From Pseudomonas sp. SDI (GTDB taxonomy: Bacteria; Pseudomonadota; Gammaproteobacteria; Pseudomonadales; Pseudomonadaceae), in assembly GCF_003105155.1 (NCBI RefSeq), contig NZ_QETK01000011.1, forward strand, positions 62,001 to 126,000: DNA of 64,000 nt. The letters run 5' to 3'. Position numbers and translations under genes: made by a program. The first letter of the stretch is position 1; each line of letters starts with the position of its first letter. Below the pieces are notes generated by a model. The model was given only the letters and a program-made list of their open reading frames with translations, had not been told where the DNA came from and ran no database searches. This document shows, piece by piece, positions 7,598-18,930 of the stretch.

Positions 7598-8986
7598 CTA
7601 CAGGTGCAGGGCGTGGCCAAGGGCACGTAGTGCCGCTTCCTGCACCGCTTCGCCGAGGGTCGGGTGGGCATGGATAGTGCCCGCCACGTCTTCCAGGCGT
7701 GCGCCCATTTCCAGCGACTGGGCGAACGCCGTGGACAGCTCCGATACACCCACACCGACCGCCTGCCAGCCCAGAATCAGGTGATTGTCGCGGCGTGCAA
7801 CCACGCGCACGAAACCGCTTTTCGATTCCAGGGTCATGGCCCGGCCGTTAGCGGCAAACGGGAACTGCGCAACGATGCAGTCCAGCCCTTGCTGCTGCGC
7901 GGTTTCCGGGGTCAGGCCGGCCACCACCAGCTCCGGGTCGGTAAAGCACACGGCCGCGATGGCTGTCGGATTGAAGGCGCGTTGCTTGCCCGCGATCAGT
8001 TCGGCAACCATTTCGCCCTGAGCCATGGCCCGGTGCGCAAGCATCGGTTCACCACTCAGGTCGCCGATCGCCCAGACGTTACGCATGCTGGTCTGGCAGC
8101 GCTCGTCGATGGCAATTGCCGAACCGTTCATCTTCAGCGCCAGGCCTTCCAGGTTGAAGCCCAGGGTGCGCGGCCGGCGGCCAACCGCAACCAGTACCTG
8201 GTCGGTCGCCAGGGCCAGCGTCTCGCCGCTCGGGGCGCGGACCTGCAAGGTGTTGCTGGCGGCATCGAAGCCTTCGACGCTGTGCTGGAGGTACAGCTGG
8301 ATACCGAGTTTTTTCAACGACTCGGCCACCGGCTGGGTCAGCTCGCTGTCGTAGGTCGGCAGGATCCGCTCACGCGCTTCGACCACGCTGACCTCGACGC
8401 CGAGTTTGCGGTAGGCAATACCCAGTTCCAGGCCGATGTAGCCGGCGCCGACCACGACCAGTCGCTTGGGCAGGCTGCGCGGCGCCAGGGCCTCGGTGGA
8501 AGAAATCACCGCACCACCGAACGGCAGCATGGGCAGCTCGACGCTGCTGGAGCCGCTGGCCAGCAGCAGGTGCTCGCACTCGATGCGGATGTCCTGGCCG
8601 TCGATTTCGACATGCTTGCCGTCGACGATCTTCGCCCAGCCATGAATCACCTGCACGCCATGCTTTTTCAGCAGGGCGGCGACGCCGCTGGTCAGACGGT
8701 CGACGATGCCATCCTTCCAGGCCACGCTCTGGGTGATGTCCAGGCTCGGTGCCGAGACCTTGATGCCGAGGTTCGAGTGCTGGCTGTGCTGCTGCGTCTG
8801 GTGGAACTGCTCGGCCACATGGATCAGCGCTTTCGAGGGAATGCAGCCGATGTTCAGGCAGGTGCCGCCCAGCGCCTGGCCTTCGACCAGCACGGTCGGA
8901 ATGCCCAGCTGGCCCGCGCGAATCGCGGCCACGTAGCCGCCAGGGCCGCCACCGATGATCAACAGGGTGGTAGTCAGGTTCTGCAT
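7598..8986 (-). CDS. lpdV: Dihydrolipoyl dehydrogenase of the BKD complex (E3-Val)
   Basis: Flavoprotein of 462 aa that reoxidises the lipoyl groups of BkdB with NAD+. FAD site [14 protein letters not shown], redox disulfide [13 protein letters not shown], second nucleotide site [13 protein letters not shown] and the C-terminal His-Glu pair in HAHPTLGE are all present. Start at 8986 (ATG) is preferred because GGAG lies just upstream; the in-frame GTG at 8992 would overlap it. Last gene of the bkd operon. Confidence 0.96.
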   Translation of the reverse strand: MQNLTTTLLIIGGGPGGYVAAIRAGQLGIPTVLVEGQALGGTCLNIGCIPSKALIHVAEQFHQTQQHSQHSNLGIKVSAPSLDITQSVAWKDGIVDRLTSGVAALLKKHGVQVIHGWAKIVDGKHVEIDGQDIRIECEHLLLASGSSSVELPMLPFGGAVISSTEALAPRSLPKRLVVVGAGYIGLELGIAYRKLGVEVSVVEARERILPTYDSELTQPVAESLKKLGIQLYLQHSVEGFDAASNTLQVRAPSGETLALATDQVLVAVGRRPRTLGFNLEGLALKMNGSAIAIDERCQTSMRNVWAIGDLSGEPMLAHRAMAQGEMVAELIAGKQRAFNPTAIAAVCFTDPELVVAGLTPETAQQQGLDCIVAQFPFAANGRAMTLESKSGFVRVVARRDNHLILGWQAVGVGVSELSTAFAQSLEMGARLEDVAGTIHAHPTLGEAVQEAALRALGHALHL

Positions 8987-8988
8987 GG

Positions 8989-10278
8989 TCACTCCACAAA
9001 CAGGCTGGCAGGTTGTTCGAGCAGGCCGCGAATGGCCTGGATGAAGAGCGCGGCGTCCATTCCGTCGACCACCCGGTGATCGAACGAACTGGACAGGTTC
9101 ATCATCTTGCGGACGACGATCTGGCCGTTGACCACCATCGGCCGTTCAACGATGCGGTTGACGCCGACAATCGCCACTTCCGGGGTGTTCACCACCGGCG
9201 TGCTGGCGATCCCGCCGAGGGCACCGAGGCTGGTCAGGGTGATGGTCGAGCCGGACAGCTCCTCACGGCTGGCCTTGTTGTTGCGCGCCGCGTTGGCCAG
9301 GCGCGAGATCTCGCTGGCGTTGCTCCACAGGCTACCCGCTTCGGCATGGCGCAGTACCGGAACCATCAGGCCATTGTCGCCCTGGGTGGCGATGCCGACG
9401 TGCACTGCGCCGTGGCGGGTGATCAGTTGAGCTTCATCGTCGTAGGTGGCGTTGATCTGCGGGAATTCGCGTGCAGCGATCACCATGGCCCGCACCAAGA
9501 ACGGCAGCAGGGTCAGTTTGCCGCGGCTGTCGCCGTGTTTCTTGTTCAGGTGTACGCGCAGTTCTTCGAGGGCTGTCACGTCGATTTCCTCGACGTAGCT
9601 GAAGTGCGCCACGCGCCGTTTGGCATCCTGCATGCGCTGGGCGATCTTGCGCCGCAGGCCGATTACCGGGATCTGCTCGGCATCGTTGCGCTTGGCGTAG
9701 CCGCCGGGTGCCGCCTGGCTCTGGGTGGTCGGCTGGGCCAGGAAGGCGTCGAGGTCTTCATGCAGGATGCGCCCGGCCGGACCGCTGCCGTGGACGAAAC
9801 GCAGCTCGATGCCGGCATCCCAGGCGCGCTTGCGCACCGCCGGCGAGGCCAGCGGGCGTTCGTTGGCTTCGCGTGGCACGATCGGCGCGACGCGGTGTTC
9901 GCTGACGGGTGCGGCAGCCGCGGCCGGTTTGGCGGCCACAGCCGGCTGCGCCGGTTGTATCTGCGGCTGGCTGGCGACCGGCGCTGCTGCCGGAGCAGCG
10001 GCGGGCTTGCTGGTGCCCTCCTGGAGGTTGCCGGCACCTTCGACTTCAATGCGGATCAGCTCGCTGCCAACCGCCATGACTTCGCCAGGCTGGCCGCCCA
10101 GGGCCAGCACCTTGCCGCTGACCGGCGAGGGGATTTCCACGGTGGCCTTGTCGGTCATGACGTCGGCGACTACCTGATCTTCAGTAACGGTGTCGCCGAC
10201 TTTGACGAACCATTCCACCAGTTCAACCTGTGCGATGCCTTCGCCAATGTCCGGCATCTTGATGACGTGCGTGCCCAT
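8989..10278 (-). CDS. bkdB: Branched-chain keto acid dehydrogenase E2 (lipoamide acyltransferase)
   Basis: 429 aa core of the BKD complex. N-terminal lipoyl domain with Lys44 in [12 protein letters not shown], an Ala/Pro-rich linker, the E1/E3-binding domain ([17 protein letters not shown], about residues 140-180), and a catalytic acyltransferase domain ending with the HRVVDG active-site motif. Transfers the acyl group from E1 via lipoate to CoA in valine, leucine and isoleucine catabolism. Directly abuts bkdA2 with no gap. Confidence 0.96.
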   Translation of the reverse strand: MGTHVIKMPDIGEGIAQVELVEWFVKVGDTVTEDQVVADVMTDKATVEIPSPVSGKVLALGGQPGEVMAVGSELIRIEVEGAGNLQEGTSKPAAAPAAAPVASQPQIQPAQPAVAAKPAAAAAPVSEHRVAPIVPREANERPLASPAVRKRAWDAGIELRFVHGSGPAGRILHEDLDAFLAQPTTQSQAAPGGYAKRNDAEQIPVIGLRRKIAQRMQDAKRRVAHFSYVEEIDVTALEELRVHLNKKHGDSRGKLTLLPFLVRAMVIAAREFPQINATYDDEAQLITRHGAVHVGIATQGDNGLMVPVLRHAEAGSLWSNASEISRLANAARNNKASREELSGSTITLTSLGALGGIASTPVVNTPEVAIVGVNRIVERPMVVNGQIVVRKMMNLSSSFDHRVVDGMDAALFIQAIRGLLEQPASLFVE

Positions 10279-11337
10279 TCAGACCTCCATGACCCGTTTC
10301 AATGCCGCACCCACTCGCGAGGGGCCGGGGAAATACGCCCATTCCTGCGCGTGCGGGTAGGGAGTGTCCCAGCCGGTGACGCGTTCGATCGGGGCTTCGA
10401 GGTAATGGAAACAATGCTCCTGGACCAGCGCCACCAGCTCGGCACCGAAACCGCAGGTGCGCGTGGCTTCATGCACGATCACACAGCGGCCGGTCTTCTT
10501 CACCGACTCGACGATGGTTTCCAGGTCCAGTGGCCAGAGGCTGCGCAGGTCGATGACTTCGGCATCGACGCCGGTTTCCTCGGCAGCCACTTGCGACACG
10601 TACACGGTGGTGCCATAGGTCAGCACGGTCACCGCCTTGCCCGGGCGGGTGATCGCCGCCTTGTCCAGCGGTACGGTGTAGTAGCCCTCGGGTACGGCGG
10701 CGGCCGGGTGTTTCGACCACGGGGTTACCGGGCGGTCGTGGTGGCCGTCGAACGGGCCGTTGTACAGGCGTTTTGGCTCAAGGAAGATGACCGGGTCGTC
10801 GTTCTCGATCGAGGCGATCAACAGGCCTTTGGCGTCATACGGGTTGGACGGCATCACCGTGCGTAGGCCGCAGACCTGGGTGAACATCGCTTCGGGGCTC
10901 TGGCTGTGTGTCTGCCCGCCATAAATGCCCCCGCCGCACGGCATGCGCAGGGTCAGCGGTGACACGAACTCGCCGGCCGAGCGGTAGCGCAGGCGGGCCA
11001 TTTCCGACACGATCTGGTCGGAGGCCGGGTAGAAGTAGTCGGCGAACTGGATCTCCACCACCGGGCGCAGGCCGTAGGCGCCCATGCCGACGGCGGTGCC
11101 GACGATGCCGCTTTCCGAGATCGGGGCATCGAACACCCGCGATTTGCCGTACTTGGCCTGCAGGCCTTCGGTGCAACGGAACACGCCGCCGAAGTAGCCG
11201 ACGTCCTGGCCGTAGACCACGACGTTGTTGTCGCGCTCAAGCATGATGTCCATGGCCGAGCGCAGGGCCTGGATCATGGTCATGGTGGTAGTCGCCATGG
11301 CGGTTTCCAACTGGATTTGGTTGTTGTGATCGTTCAT
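10279..11337 (-). CDS. bkdA2: Branched-chain keto acid dehydrogenase E1 beta
   Basis: 352 aa, the same length as the P. putida protein. Transketolase pyrimidine domain followed by the C-terminal domain; with BkdA1 it forms the thiamine-diphosphate E1 that decarboxylates branched-chain 2-keto acids. Conserved stretches include YGQDVGYFGGVFR and FDAPISESGIVGTAVG. One base separates its ATG from the bkdA1 stop. An internal ATG at codon 14 (MATTTMTMIQ) is an alternative start. Confidence 0.95.
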   Translation of the reverse strand: MNDHNNQIQLETAMATTTMTMIQALRSAMDIMLERDNNVVVYGQDVGYFGGVFRCTEGLQAKYGKSRVFDAPISESGIVGTAVGMGAYGLRPVVEIQFADYFYPASDQIVSEMARLRYRSAGEFVSPLTLRMPCGGGIYGGQTHSQSPEAMFTQVCGLRTVMPSNPYDAKGLLIASIENDDPVIFLEPKRLYNGPFDGHHDRPVTPWSKHPAAAVPEGYYTVPLDKAAITRPGKAVTVLTYGTTVYVSQVAAEETGVDAEVIDLRSLWPLDLETIVESVKKTGRCVIVHEATRTCGFGAELVALVQEHCFHYLEAPIERVTGWDTPYPHAQEWAYFPGPSRVGAALKRVMEV

Positions 11338-11338
11338 C

Positions 11339-12772
<1,434 letters not shown>

Positions 12773-13258
12773 ATGCGTAAACTTGATCGCACCGATATCG
12801 GCATTCTCAACAGCCTCCAGGAAAACGCCCGGATCACCAACGCCGAGCTGGCCCGCTCGGTGAACCTGTCGCCGACGCCGTGTTTCAACCGGGTCAAGGC
12901 GCTGGAAGAATCCGGGGTGATTCGCCAGCAGGTAACCTTGCTGGCGCCGGATGTACTCGGCCTGGACGTCAATGTGTTTATCCATGTGAGCCTGGAGAAG
13001 CAGGTGGAGCAGTCGCTGCATCGCTTCGAGGAGGAGATTGCCGAGCGCCCCGAGGTCATGGAGTGCTACTTGATGACCGGCGACCCGGATTACCTGCTGC
13101 GCGTGCTGCTGCCGAGCATCCAGGCGCTGGAGCGATTTCTCGACTACCTGACGCGCTTGCCTGGGGTGGCCAACATCCGTTCCAGCTTTGCCCTCAAGCA
13201 GGTGCGCTACAAGACCGCGCTGCCGTTGCCGGCCAATGGGCTGACGCTGCGCGAATAG
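12773..13258 (+). CDS. bkdR: Lrp-family activator BkdR
   Basis: 161 aa. N-terminal helix-turn-helix ([26 protein letters not shown]) and a C-terminal RAM/AsnC effector domain with the [11 protein letters not shown] turn typical of the family. Divergent from bkdA1, which it activates in the presence of L-branched-chain amino acids. Confidence 0.95.
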   Translation: MRKLDRTDIGILNSLQENARITNAELARSVNLSPTPCFNRVKALEESGVIRQQVTLLAPDVLGLDVNVFIHVSLEKQVEQSLHRFEEEIAERPEVMECYLMTGDPDYLLRVLLPSIQALERFLDYLTRLPGVANIRSSFALKQVRYKTALPLPANGLTLRE

Positions 13259-13292
13259 CTGTGCATTAAAAGTTACGAGCGCTTCGCGCTCA

Positions 13293-13361
13293 ATCGCGGG
13301 ACGAACCCGCTCCCACAAGGTTTTTCGCCGCTTTTGTGGGGGCGGACTCGCCCTGCGATGA
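13293..13361. repeat. REP pair (REPIN)
   Basis: Two inverted REP-type units: ATCGCGGGACGAACCCGC with TCCCACAA, then TTTTGTGGGGGCGG with TGCGATGA. They fill the gap between bkdR and the glutamine-synthetase-like gene and may act as a 3' hairpin for bkdR. Confidence 0.75.
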
Positions 13362-13462
13362 GGCCTCGAAATCGTGCGTAAATGCTTGAAATAATGAACA
13401 CCTCCAGCCTATGTTGTGAAGGTCGCCGTCCCCGGCATGCGCACAATAAAAAGGATAGAGTC

Positions 13463-14806
13463 ATGACGACCAATGGCCAATGTTCACTCGCCGAGCGATT
13501 GACGGGCATTGATGAGATCGAATGCATCACGCCAGACCTCAACGGCGTGCCCCGTGGCAAGGTAATGACTGCCGAAGGCTTCCTCGACGGCCGGCGCCTG
13601 CAGATGGCCCGTGGCGTGCTGCTGCAGTGCATCATGGGCGGCTATCCGCCCGCGCGGTTCTACGGCAGCGACGACAGCGACCTGGCCCTGGTGGCCGACC
13701 CGCAGCAGATCCACCGTCTGCCCTGGAGCAACGAGCCGCGCGCGCTGGCCATCTGCGATGCGGTCGAATTCAATGGTGAAAGTTCCGGGCTGTCTTCGCG
13801 CGGCCTGCTCAAGAAGGTGATCGCTCGCTATGCCGCCCTGGGCCTGGCCCCGGTAGTGGCGACCGAGCTGGAGTTCTTCATCTTTGCCGCCAACCCGGAC
13901 CCGCGCCAGCCGTTCCTGCCGCCGCTGGGCCTGGACGGTCGCCGCGAAGACGGCGGCTCGGCCTTCAGCGTCAGTTCCAACAACGGCCTGCGACCGTTCT
14001 TCAATGAGGTCTACCGGTGCATGGCGGCGCTCGGTCTGCCGCGCGACACCTTCATGCACGAAATGGGCGTGAGCCAGTTCGAGATCAACCTGCTGCACGG
14101 TGATCCGTTGCTGCTGGCCGACCAGACCCTGCTGTTCAAGCACCTGCTCAAGGAAGTCGCGCTCAAGCATGGCGTGACCGTGGTGTGCATGGCCAAACCG
14201 CTGGCGAAAACCCCGGGCAGCTCGATGCACATTCACCAGAGTGTGGTCGACAGCGGTACCGGGCAGAACGTCTTCAGCGACGCCCAAGGCCAGCCGACAC
14301 CGGCGTTCTATCACTTCATTGGCGGCCAGCAGGCGTGCATGGCCGAGTTCACCGCGCTGTTCGCGCCGAACGTCAACTCCTACCAGCGGCTGTGCCATCC
14401 CTATGCCTCGCCGAACAATGCCTGCTGGTCGGAGGATAACCGCGCCGCCGGCCTGCGGATTCCGGCGAGCTCGCCGGTCGCGCGTCGGGTCGAGAACCGC
14501 CTGCCGGGCGCCGACGCCAACCCGTACCTGGCCATCGCCGCGAGCCTGGCTGCCGGCCTCTATGGCATCGAACAGCAATTGCAGCCGGCGCCGGCTATTC
14601 AGGGCGAGTTCGAGGTGCCAGAGAATCTTTCCCTGCCATGTACCCTCCATGCTGCCCTGGAGCGTCTGAAACGCAGCCAGCTGGCGCGGGAACTGTTCGG
14701 CAGCGAGTTCGTCGAAGGCTACATTGCCTCGAAGACCCTGGAACTGACGAGTTTCTTCGACGAGATCACCCCCTGGGAGCGCCGCGTGCTGGCTGCGCCG
14801 GTTTAA
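13463..14806 (+). CDS. Glutamine-synthetase-like gamma-glutamylpolyamine synthetase
   Basis: 447 aa of the GlnA-type fold. Start at 13463 follows AAGGATAGAG; an upstream in-frame extension to 13382 is not supported. Catalytic motifs: TELEFFIF, KTPGSSMHIHQS and ENRLPGADANPYL. The sequence lacks the features of housekeeping GlnA and matches the PuuA/PauA/SpuI class that ligates glutamate to putrescine or other polyamines as the first catabolic step. No other pau/puu gene is adjacent. The exact amine substrate cannot be told from sequence. Confidence 0.82.
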   Translation: MTTNGQCSLAERLTGIDEIECITPDLNGVPRGKVMTAEGFLDGRRLQMARGVLLQCIMGGYPPARFYGSDDSDLALVADPQQIHRLPWSNEPRALAICDAVEFNGESSGLSSRGLLKKVIARYAALGLAPVVATELEFFIFAANPDPRQPFLPPLGLDGRREDGGSAFSVSSNNGLRPFFNEVYRCMAALGLPRDTFMHEMGVSQFEINLLHGDPLLLADQTLLFKHLLKEVALKHGVTVVCMAKPLAKTPGSSMHIHQSVVDSGTGQNVFSDAQGQPTPAFYHFIGGQQACMAEFTALFAPNVNSYQRLCHPYASPNNACWSEDNRAAGLRIPASSPVARRVENRLPGADANPYLAIAASLAAGLYGIEQQLQPAPAIQGEFEVPENLSLPCTLHAALERLKRSQLARELFGSEFVEGYIASKTLELTSFFDEITPWERRVLAAPV

Positions 14807-14882
14807 AGTCCGGCGCCGGCAGATTTATCACTTATGCTTTCAAGCAGTTTTCCACCTGCCCAAGGAGCCGTTCGGGACGCTC

Positions 14883-16211
14883 ATGCGAAATATCTGGAAG
14901 TCTTTTCGCGCGCTGTATTTTGCCGCACTGATGATGTTGATCGGCTCGGGCCTGTTGAGCACCTACCTGGCCCTGCGCCTGGCAGCCGATCAGGTCGACA
15001 GCCTGTGGGTGGGGGCGTTGATGGCGGCGAACTATTTCGGTTTGGCCCTGGGCGGCAAGATCGGTCACCGGTTGATTGCCCGAGTCGGGCATATTCGTGC
15101 TTACGCCACTTGCGCCGGCATTGTCGGTGCAGCGGTACTTGGCCACGGTCTGAGCAGTTGGCTGCCGGCCTGGATCGTTCTGCGGATGATCGTCGGCCTT
15201 GGCATGATGTGCCAGTACATGGTCATCGAGAGCTGGTTGAACGAGCAGGCCGACGCGAAGCAGCGGGGGGCGGTGTTCAGCGGTTACATGATTGCCTCGT
15301 ACCTGGGGTTGGTGCTGGGTCAGCTGATCCTGGTGGTGCACCCGCAGCTAGGGCCTGAACTGCTGATGCTGGTGGCCATGTGCTTTGCCTTGTGCCTGGT
15401 GCCGGTGGCGCTGACTCGTCGCATCCACCCGGCACCGTTGCGCCCGGCGCCGATGGAGCCACGCTTCTTTATCAAGCGGGTACCGCAGTCGTTGAGCACG
15501 GTGCTGGGTGCTGGGCTGATCGTCGGTTCGTTCTATGGCTTGGCGCCGCTGTATGCGTCCAAGCAGGGCCTGAGCACCGAGCAGGTGGGTATTTTCATGG
15601 GCTGCTGCATCTTTGCCGGGTTGCTGGTGCAGTGGCCGCTGGGCTGGCTGTCCGACCGCTACGACCGTGCGGTACTGATCCGTAGCGTGGCGGTAGGGCT
15701 GGCGATCACCGCTTTGCCGCTGGCGATCATGCCGAGTGTGCCGCTGCAGGTGCTGTTTGCCGCCGGCTTCCTCGTCTCCCTGTTGCAGTTCTGCCTGTAT
15801 CCGCTGGCGGTGGCGTTTTCCAACGACCACGTCGAAGGCGAGCGGCGCGTATCGCTGACGGCGATGCTGCTGGTGACCTACGGGGTGGGCGCGAGTATCG
15901 GCCCGTTGGTGGCAGGTGTGCTGATGAAGACCCTGGGCGACCAGATGCTGTATGCGTTCTTCGTGTTCTTCTCGCTGGTGCTGGTATGGCGGATCCGGCC
16001 GAAGGCGGTTACCGGTTTGCACCAGGTCGACGATGCGCCGTTGCACCACGTTGCGATGCCGGCAGCCAACTCGCCATTGGCGGCGGCGCTGGACCCACGG
16101 GTGGACGAGCAGGTGGTGAAAGACCAGATGCACGCGCCGGTGGGTGGGGAAGATACCGAGGGGGAAGAAACGCTGGTGTCGGAAGAGTCGGTCAAGCCTG
16201 ATTCGGTGTAG
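14883..16211 (+). CDS. MFS transporter (YcaD-like)
   Basis: 442 aa with twelve hydrophobic segments, the family motif GGKIGHRLIARVGH after segment II and GWLSDRYDRAVLIR after segment VIII. A long acidic cytoplasmic C-terminal tail (about 60 residues, rich in Asp/Glu) follows the last segment. It lies 76 bases after the glutamine-synthetase-like gene in the same direction, so the two may be cotranscribed. Substrate unknown. Confidence 0.82.
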   Translation: MRNIWKSFRALYFAALMMLIGSGLLSTYLALRLAADQVDSLWVGALMAANYFGLALGGKIGHRLIARVGHIRAYATCAGIVGAAVLGHGLSSWLPAWIVLRMIVGLGMMCQYMVIESWLNEQADAKQRGAVFSGYMIASYLGLVLGQLILVVHPQLGPELLMLVAMCFALCLVPVALTRRIHPAPLRPAPMEPRFFIKRVPQSLSTVLGAGLIVGSFYGLAPLYASKQGLSTEQVGIFMGCCIFAGLLVQWPLGWLSDRYDRAVLIRSVAVGLAITALPLAIMPSVPLQVLFAAGFLVSLLQFCLYPLAVAFSNDHVEGERRVSLTAMLLVTYGVGASIGPLVAGVLMKTLGDQMLYAFFVFFSLVLVWRIRPKAVTGLHQVDDAPLHHVAMPAANSPLAAALDPRVDEQVVKDQMHAPVGGEDTEGEETLVSEESVKPDSV

Positions 16212-16212
16212 C

Positions 16213-16270
16213 AGCGGGCCGCGCCCACAGGAACAGCACATGACCTGTGGGAGTGGGCTCGTCCCGCGAA
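16213..16270. repeat. REP-type inverted repeat
   Basis: GCGGGCCGCGCCCACAGG and, inverted, CCTGTGGGAGTGGGCTCG with TCCCGCGAA. Lies between the convergent MFS gene and flgZ. Confidence 0.7.
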
Positions 16271-16287
16271 AGGGCCTGGGGTCGAAC

Positions 16288-17031
16288 TCAGTAATCGTCC
16301 TTGTCGAACCGCCGCGCTTCGCGCTGCAGCTGGTAGACAAAACTCTCGATCTTGCGTTGCATCTGGCCGTTCAGGTTATGGAAGCGCACACCGGCGAAGG
16401 TCGCGTTCAGGCGCTCTTCGAAATGCAGGTGACGCAGCTCGACCATGACATGGGACAAGCCCAGTGGTGCCGCCGCAGAAAACTTCTCATAGACCTGGCC
16501 CAACTGCAGGCGCTCTTCAATGTCGCCTTCAAAGCGCAATTTGCAGCCGGTTGCGGAGATATCCAGCAGCTTGCCCTTGATCGCGCCCTGGCCCTTGAGC
16601 TTTTCACCGTCAAAGGCCACGTCGACCAGTTGGGTCAATTTCAGGGCGGCACGGAAGGCGTTACGGCGCTGGTGGTAGGTCACTTCGCTGGGCAGCGCGC
16701 CGCGGTAGCAGCGGGTGTCGCCCGAGGCGTCGATGGTCATCGGCTGGTTGCATTCCCAGGCGATTCTTACCCCATCGTGGAAGCCTTCGATGCGAAACGG
16801 CTCGCCGCTTTCAAGGTAGCGCTCGCCGTCGCGCGGGATCATCTCGTCGAGGGCGAAGCTGTTGCTGTCGCGGTCGACCGCGACCACATAACTCTGGAAA
16901 CGCTGGCTGCGTTCATGGAAGGTGATGATCAGCGGATCATGGCTCTCTTGCAGCATCCGCAAGTTGGCGGCAATTTCCAAAGGTGTACTGAAGACCTTCG
17001 GAGGCTGCGGAGCTTCTACGTCATTGAACAC
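16288..17031 (-). CDS. flgZ: Flagellar brake protein FlgZ (YcgR-type PilZ)
   Basis: 247 aa c-di-GMP receptor that slows the flagellar motor. N-terminal YcgR domain, then PilZ domain with the binding motif QRRNAFR followed by DISATGCKL. Start is the GTG at 17031 (MFNDVEAPQ), with GGAG about ten bases upstream; the frame open to 17088 is not homologous. Last gene of the flgA-flgM-flgN-flgZ set on the minus strand, the usual Pseudomonas order. Confidence 0.9.
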   Translation of the reverse strand: MFNDVEAPQPPKVFSTPLEIAANLRMLQESHDPLIITFHERSQRFQSYVVAVDRDSNSFALDEMIPRDGERYLESGEPFRIEGFHDGVRIAWECNQPMTIDASGDTRCYRGALPSEVTYHQRRNAFRAALKLTQLVDVAFDGEKLKGQGAIKGKLLDISATGCKLRFEGDIEERLQLGQVYEKFSAAAPLGLSHVMVELRHLHFEERLNATFAGVRFHNLNGQMQRKIESFVYQLQREARRFDKDDY

Positions 17032-17109
17032 GGTTGATGAATCTCCAGGCAAAAACGACACACGCAATTGCCGGCATTCTGCCAGCATGTTCCGTGTCTT
17101 GATAGGGGC

Positions 17110-17577
17110 TCACGCCTGGCTGAGTGCGCGATGCTGAGCCAGTGGCGAAGTGGCGCCACGGGCGTCGTACAGGGTGGGCGCTTCGCCGCCCTGCAGGATT
17201 CTGATCTGGTTGGCGGTGGTGCTCTGCTGTAGCAGGATGGCGTGGCCGTTGCGTTCGTTGACGAGCTGGCACTCGTTCATGATGCCTGCCAGTATTTCCA
17301 GCTGTTCAAGCAATTGCGGGCCCAGGTGCGACTGCCTGGCGAGCTCCTCGAAACCAGCACGGTCCGGGCTCAGGCCGAGGCTGACCAGCGCTTCGCTACG
17401 ACGCCGACCCTGTTGATCGAGCAGAACTACCAGCGATTGCTTGTGCGCCAGGATGTCCTCAAGCAGAGGCATGTCCCGACCGTGCAGGGCGATGGCTTCT
17501 TCGCGCAGCAGGTCAAGCAGTTGTTGCGCTGGAGCAATATCGCTCTCGATCATGTGCAGCAGAGTAGTGTCGTGCAT
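17110..17577 (-). CDS. flgN: Flagellar export chaperone FlgN
   Basis: 155 aa, helical, cytoplasmic chaperone for the hook-junction proteins FlgK and FlgL. Leu/Gln-rich amphipathic helices (LLDLLREEAIALHGRDMPLL, HLGPQLLEQLEILAGIM) fit the family. It follows flgM by 45 bases and so shares the FliA promoter there. Confidence 0.88.
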   Translation of the reverse strand: MHDTTLLHMIESDIAPAQQLLDLLREEAIALHGRDMPLLEDILAHKQSLVVLLDQQGRRRSEALVSLGLSPDRAGFEELARQSHLGPQLLEQLEILAGIMNECQLVNERNGHAILLQQSTTANQIRILQGGEAPTLYDARGATSPLAQHRALSQA

Positions 17578-17622
17578 GGCTGGCTCTTGGGTTCTAGCGT
17601 CCTGAAGTCAGCGCGCCAGGGG

Positions 17623-17940
17623 CTAGCGCTGGGCTTCGAAATTAAGCAGTTTGCTGGCGACCCGGGCGCTGTCGACCTGGTAGCTGCCGTCGGCGATGGC
17701 CTGTTTCAACTCCGCCACCCGGGCGCTGTTGACAATCGGCTGGTCGCGCAGCTTGTCGCTGACCTGTTGCAACTGCTGGGCCTCGTGGCTCAGGTGTACG
17801 GCTTCACCGCTCTGGCTGGCGTTGCCGACGCTGGCGGCAGTTGCCGGCTCGGCGCTGTTGGCGCTGGCCTTGGCACTGTCGGTGCGGGCACCGCCCGTCA
17901 CGGACGGGGAGTTATTCAAACGACTAAAGTCGATGACCAT
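17623..17940 (-). CDS. flgM: Anti-sigma-28 factor FlgM
   Basis: 105 aa. N-terminal [12 protein letters not shown] and a C-terminal FliA-binding region ([20 protein letters not shown] then VASKLLNFE) are typical. Holds FliA inactive until exported through the finished hook. The start at 17940 is preferred over the open frame to 18057 because the FliA promoter lies in between, giving a leader of about 30 bases. Confidence 0.93.
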   Translation of the reverse strand: MVIDFSRLNNSPSVTGGARTDSAKASANSAEPATAASVGNASQSGEAVHLSHEAQQLQQVSDKLRDQPIVNSARVAELKQAIADGSYQVDSARVASKLLNFEAQR

Positions 17941-17977
17941 GATCAGAAAACCTCTGGGTGTTTGGACGCTTGCCTTG

Positions 17978-18004
17978 TTTTCGGCCAACCCGAAAGAAAC
18001 TTTA
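17978..18004 (-). promoter_or_regulatory. FliA (sigma-28) promoter of flgM
   Basis: On the minus strand TAAAGTTT (18004-17997), an 11-base spacer and GCCGAAAA (17985-17978). This is the usual feedback arrangement in which FliA transcribes its own antagonist. Confidence 0.85.
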
Positions 18005-18105
18005 GGCGCAAATACATCGTGGTACGCGCGGCAAGCCCGACAACCCAACTGGGACACAGTTTAGGAAAAGCAGTTCCTGATCGCTAGCTTTCATTACCTC
18101 AGTTG

Positions 18106-18858
18106 TCACATGGCCACTTCTACCTGGCCCGGCCCGGTGACCCTGGCCTTGACCACGCGGCTGGAATTCAGGTTCTTCACCCGGATCTGTTCGCTCAGGC
18201 TGCCCTTGCTCAGGGCTTCACCGGGCATGCGCACGCTGAGGGCGCCGGTGCGTGCGGTGATCACCACGTGATCGCCCTTGCGGATCATTTCGGCCTGTTC
18301 GATGTGCAGTGGGGTCAGGACCTGGTCGGTGACCGTTGGTCGGATCAGTTTTTGCCCGACGACCTGGTCCAGTGAGGTCAGGTAGCCCTGGTTGAGCAGG
18401 CCGACGTCGCGCTCGCGCAGGCTGACATCCTGTTCGCCGATCACCGATTCGCGCTTGAGCGGGCGGGCGACGGTGACCACATTGCGAAATAAACGTACCT
18501 GCGCCGGGACGAACACCGTCCACGGTGAGCTGCCGTCGCAGCGTACCCGCACCGTCACCCGCCCCAGCGGTTGGGCAGGGCTCTCCAGCGAGGCGGCCAA
18601 CTGCTGGTCGCATAACGGCATGCGCAGGCGCGGGTCGAGCGAATTGACCTGGATCTCGTAGCGACCCTCGGTCTGGCTGGTGGCCAGATAGTCTTCTACG
18701 GTGAATTCAAGAAACCCCTGGGTGACACCGATAAGCTGTTCAGGCAAGGTGAAAGCGTCAGCCAGCGTACGAACGCCAGGGGTCAGCAGCAGGCACAGCG
18801 CAGCAAGGAAGCCGGGCAGGCAGGTCAGGCGTCGGAAAAATGTCGTTTTCGTGTTCAT
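18106..18858 (-). CDS. flgA: Flagellar P-ring assembly protein FlgA
   Basis: 250 aa periplasmic chaperone for P-ring (FlgI) assembly. Signal sequence at residues 1-34 (hydrophobic core LPGFLAALCLLL), then a FlgA/SAF domain with YLTSLDQVVGQ and the C-terminal RIRVKNLNSSRVVKARVTGPG-like end. Its ATG is only a few bases after the expected start of an RpoN transcript and lacks a Shine-Dalgarno sequence, so it may be translated from a leaderless mRNA. Confidence 0.92.
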   Translation of the reverse strand: MNTKTTFFRRLTCLPGFLAALCLLLTPGVRTLADAFTLPEQLIGVTQGFLEFTVEDYLATSQTEGRYEIQVNSLDPRLRMPLCDQQLAASLESPAQPLGRVTVRVRCDGSSPWTVFVPAQVRLFRNVVTVARPLKRESVIGEQDVSLRERDVGLLNQGYLTSLDQVVGQKLIRPTVTDQVLTPLHIEQAEMIRKGDHVVITARTGALSVRMPGEALSKGSLSEQIRVKNLNSSRVVKARVTGPGQVEVAM

Positions 18859-18870
18859 ACGATTAAAAAA

Positions 18871-18886
18871 AGCAAGGCGCGTGCCG
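18871..18886 (-). promoter_or_regulatory. RpoN (sigma-54) promoter of flgA
   Basis: Minus strand CGGCACGCGCCTTGCT: GG and GC elements ten bases apart, one mismatch to TGGCACG-N4-TTGCT. Expected start of transcription is about 18860, two or so bases before the flgA ATG at 18858. Confidence 0.8.
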
Positions 18887-18930
18887 ACTAAGCGGTACGA
18901 AGGCCCAAAGCGTTGGTGAAGGAGTCTGGC

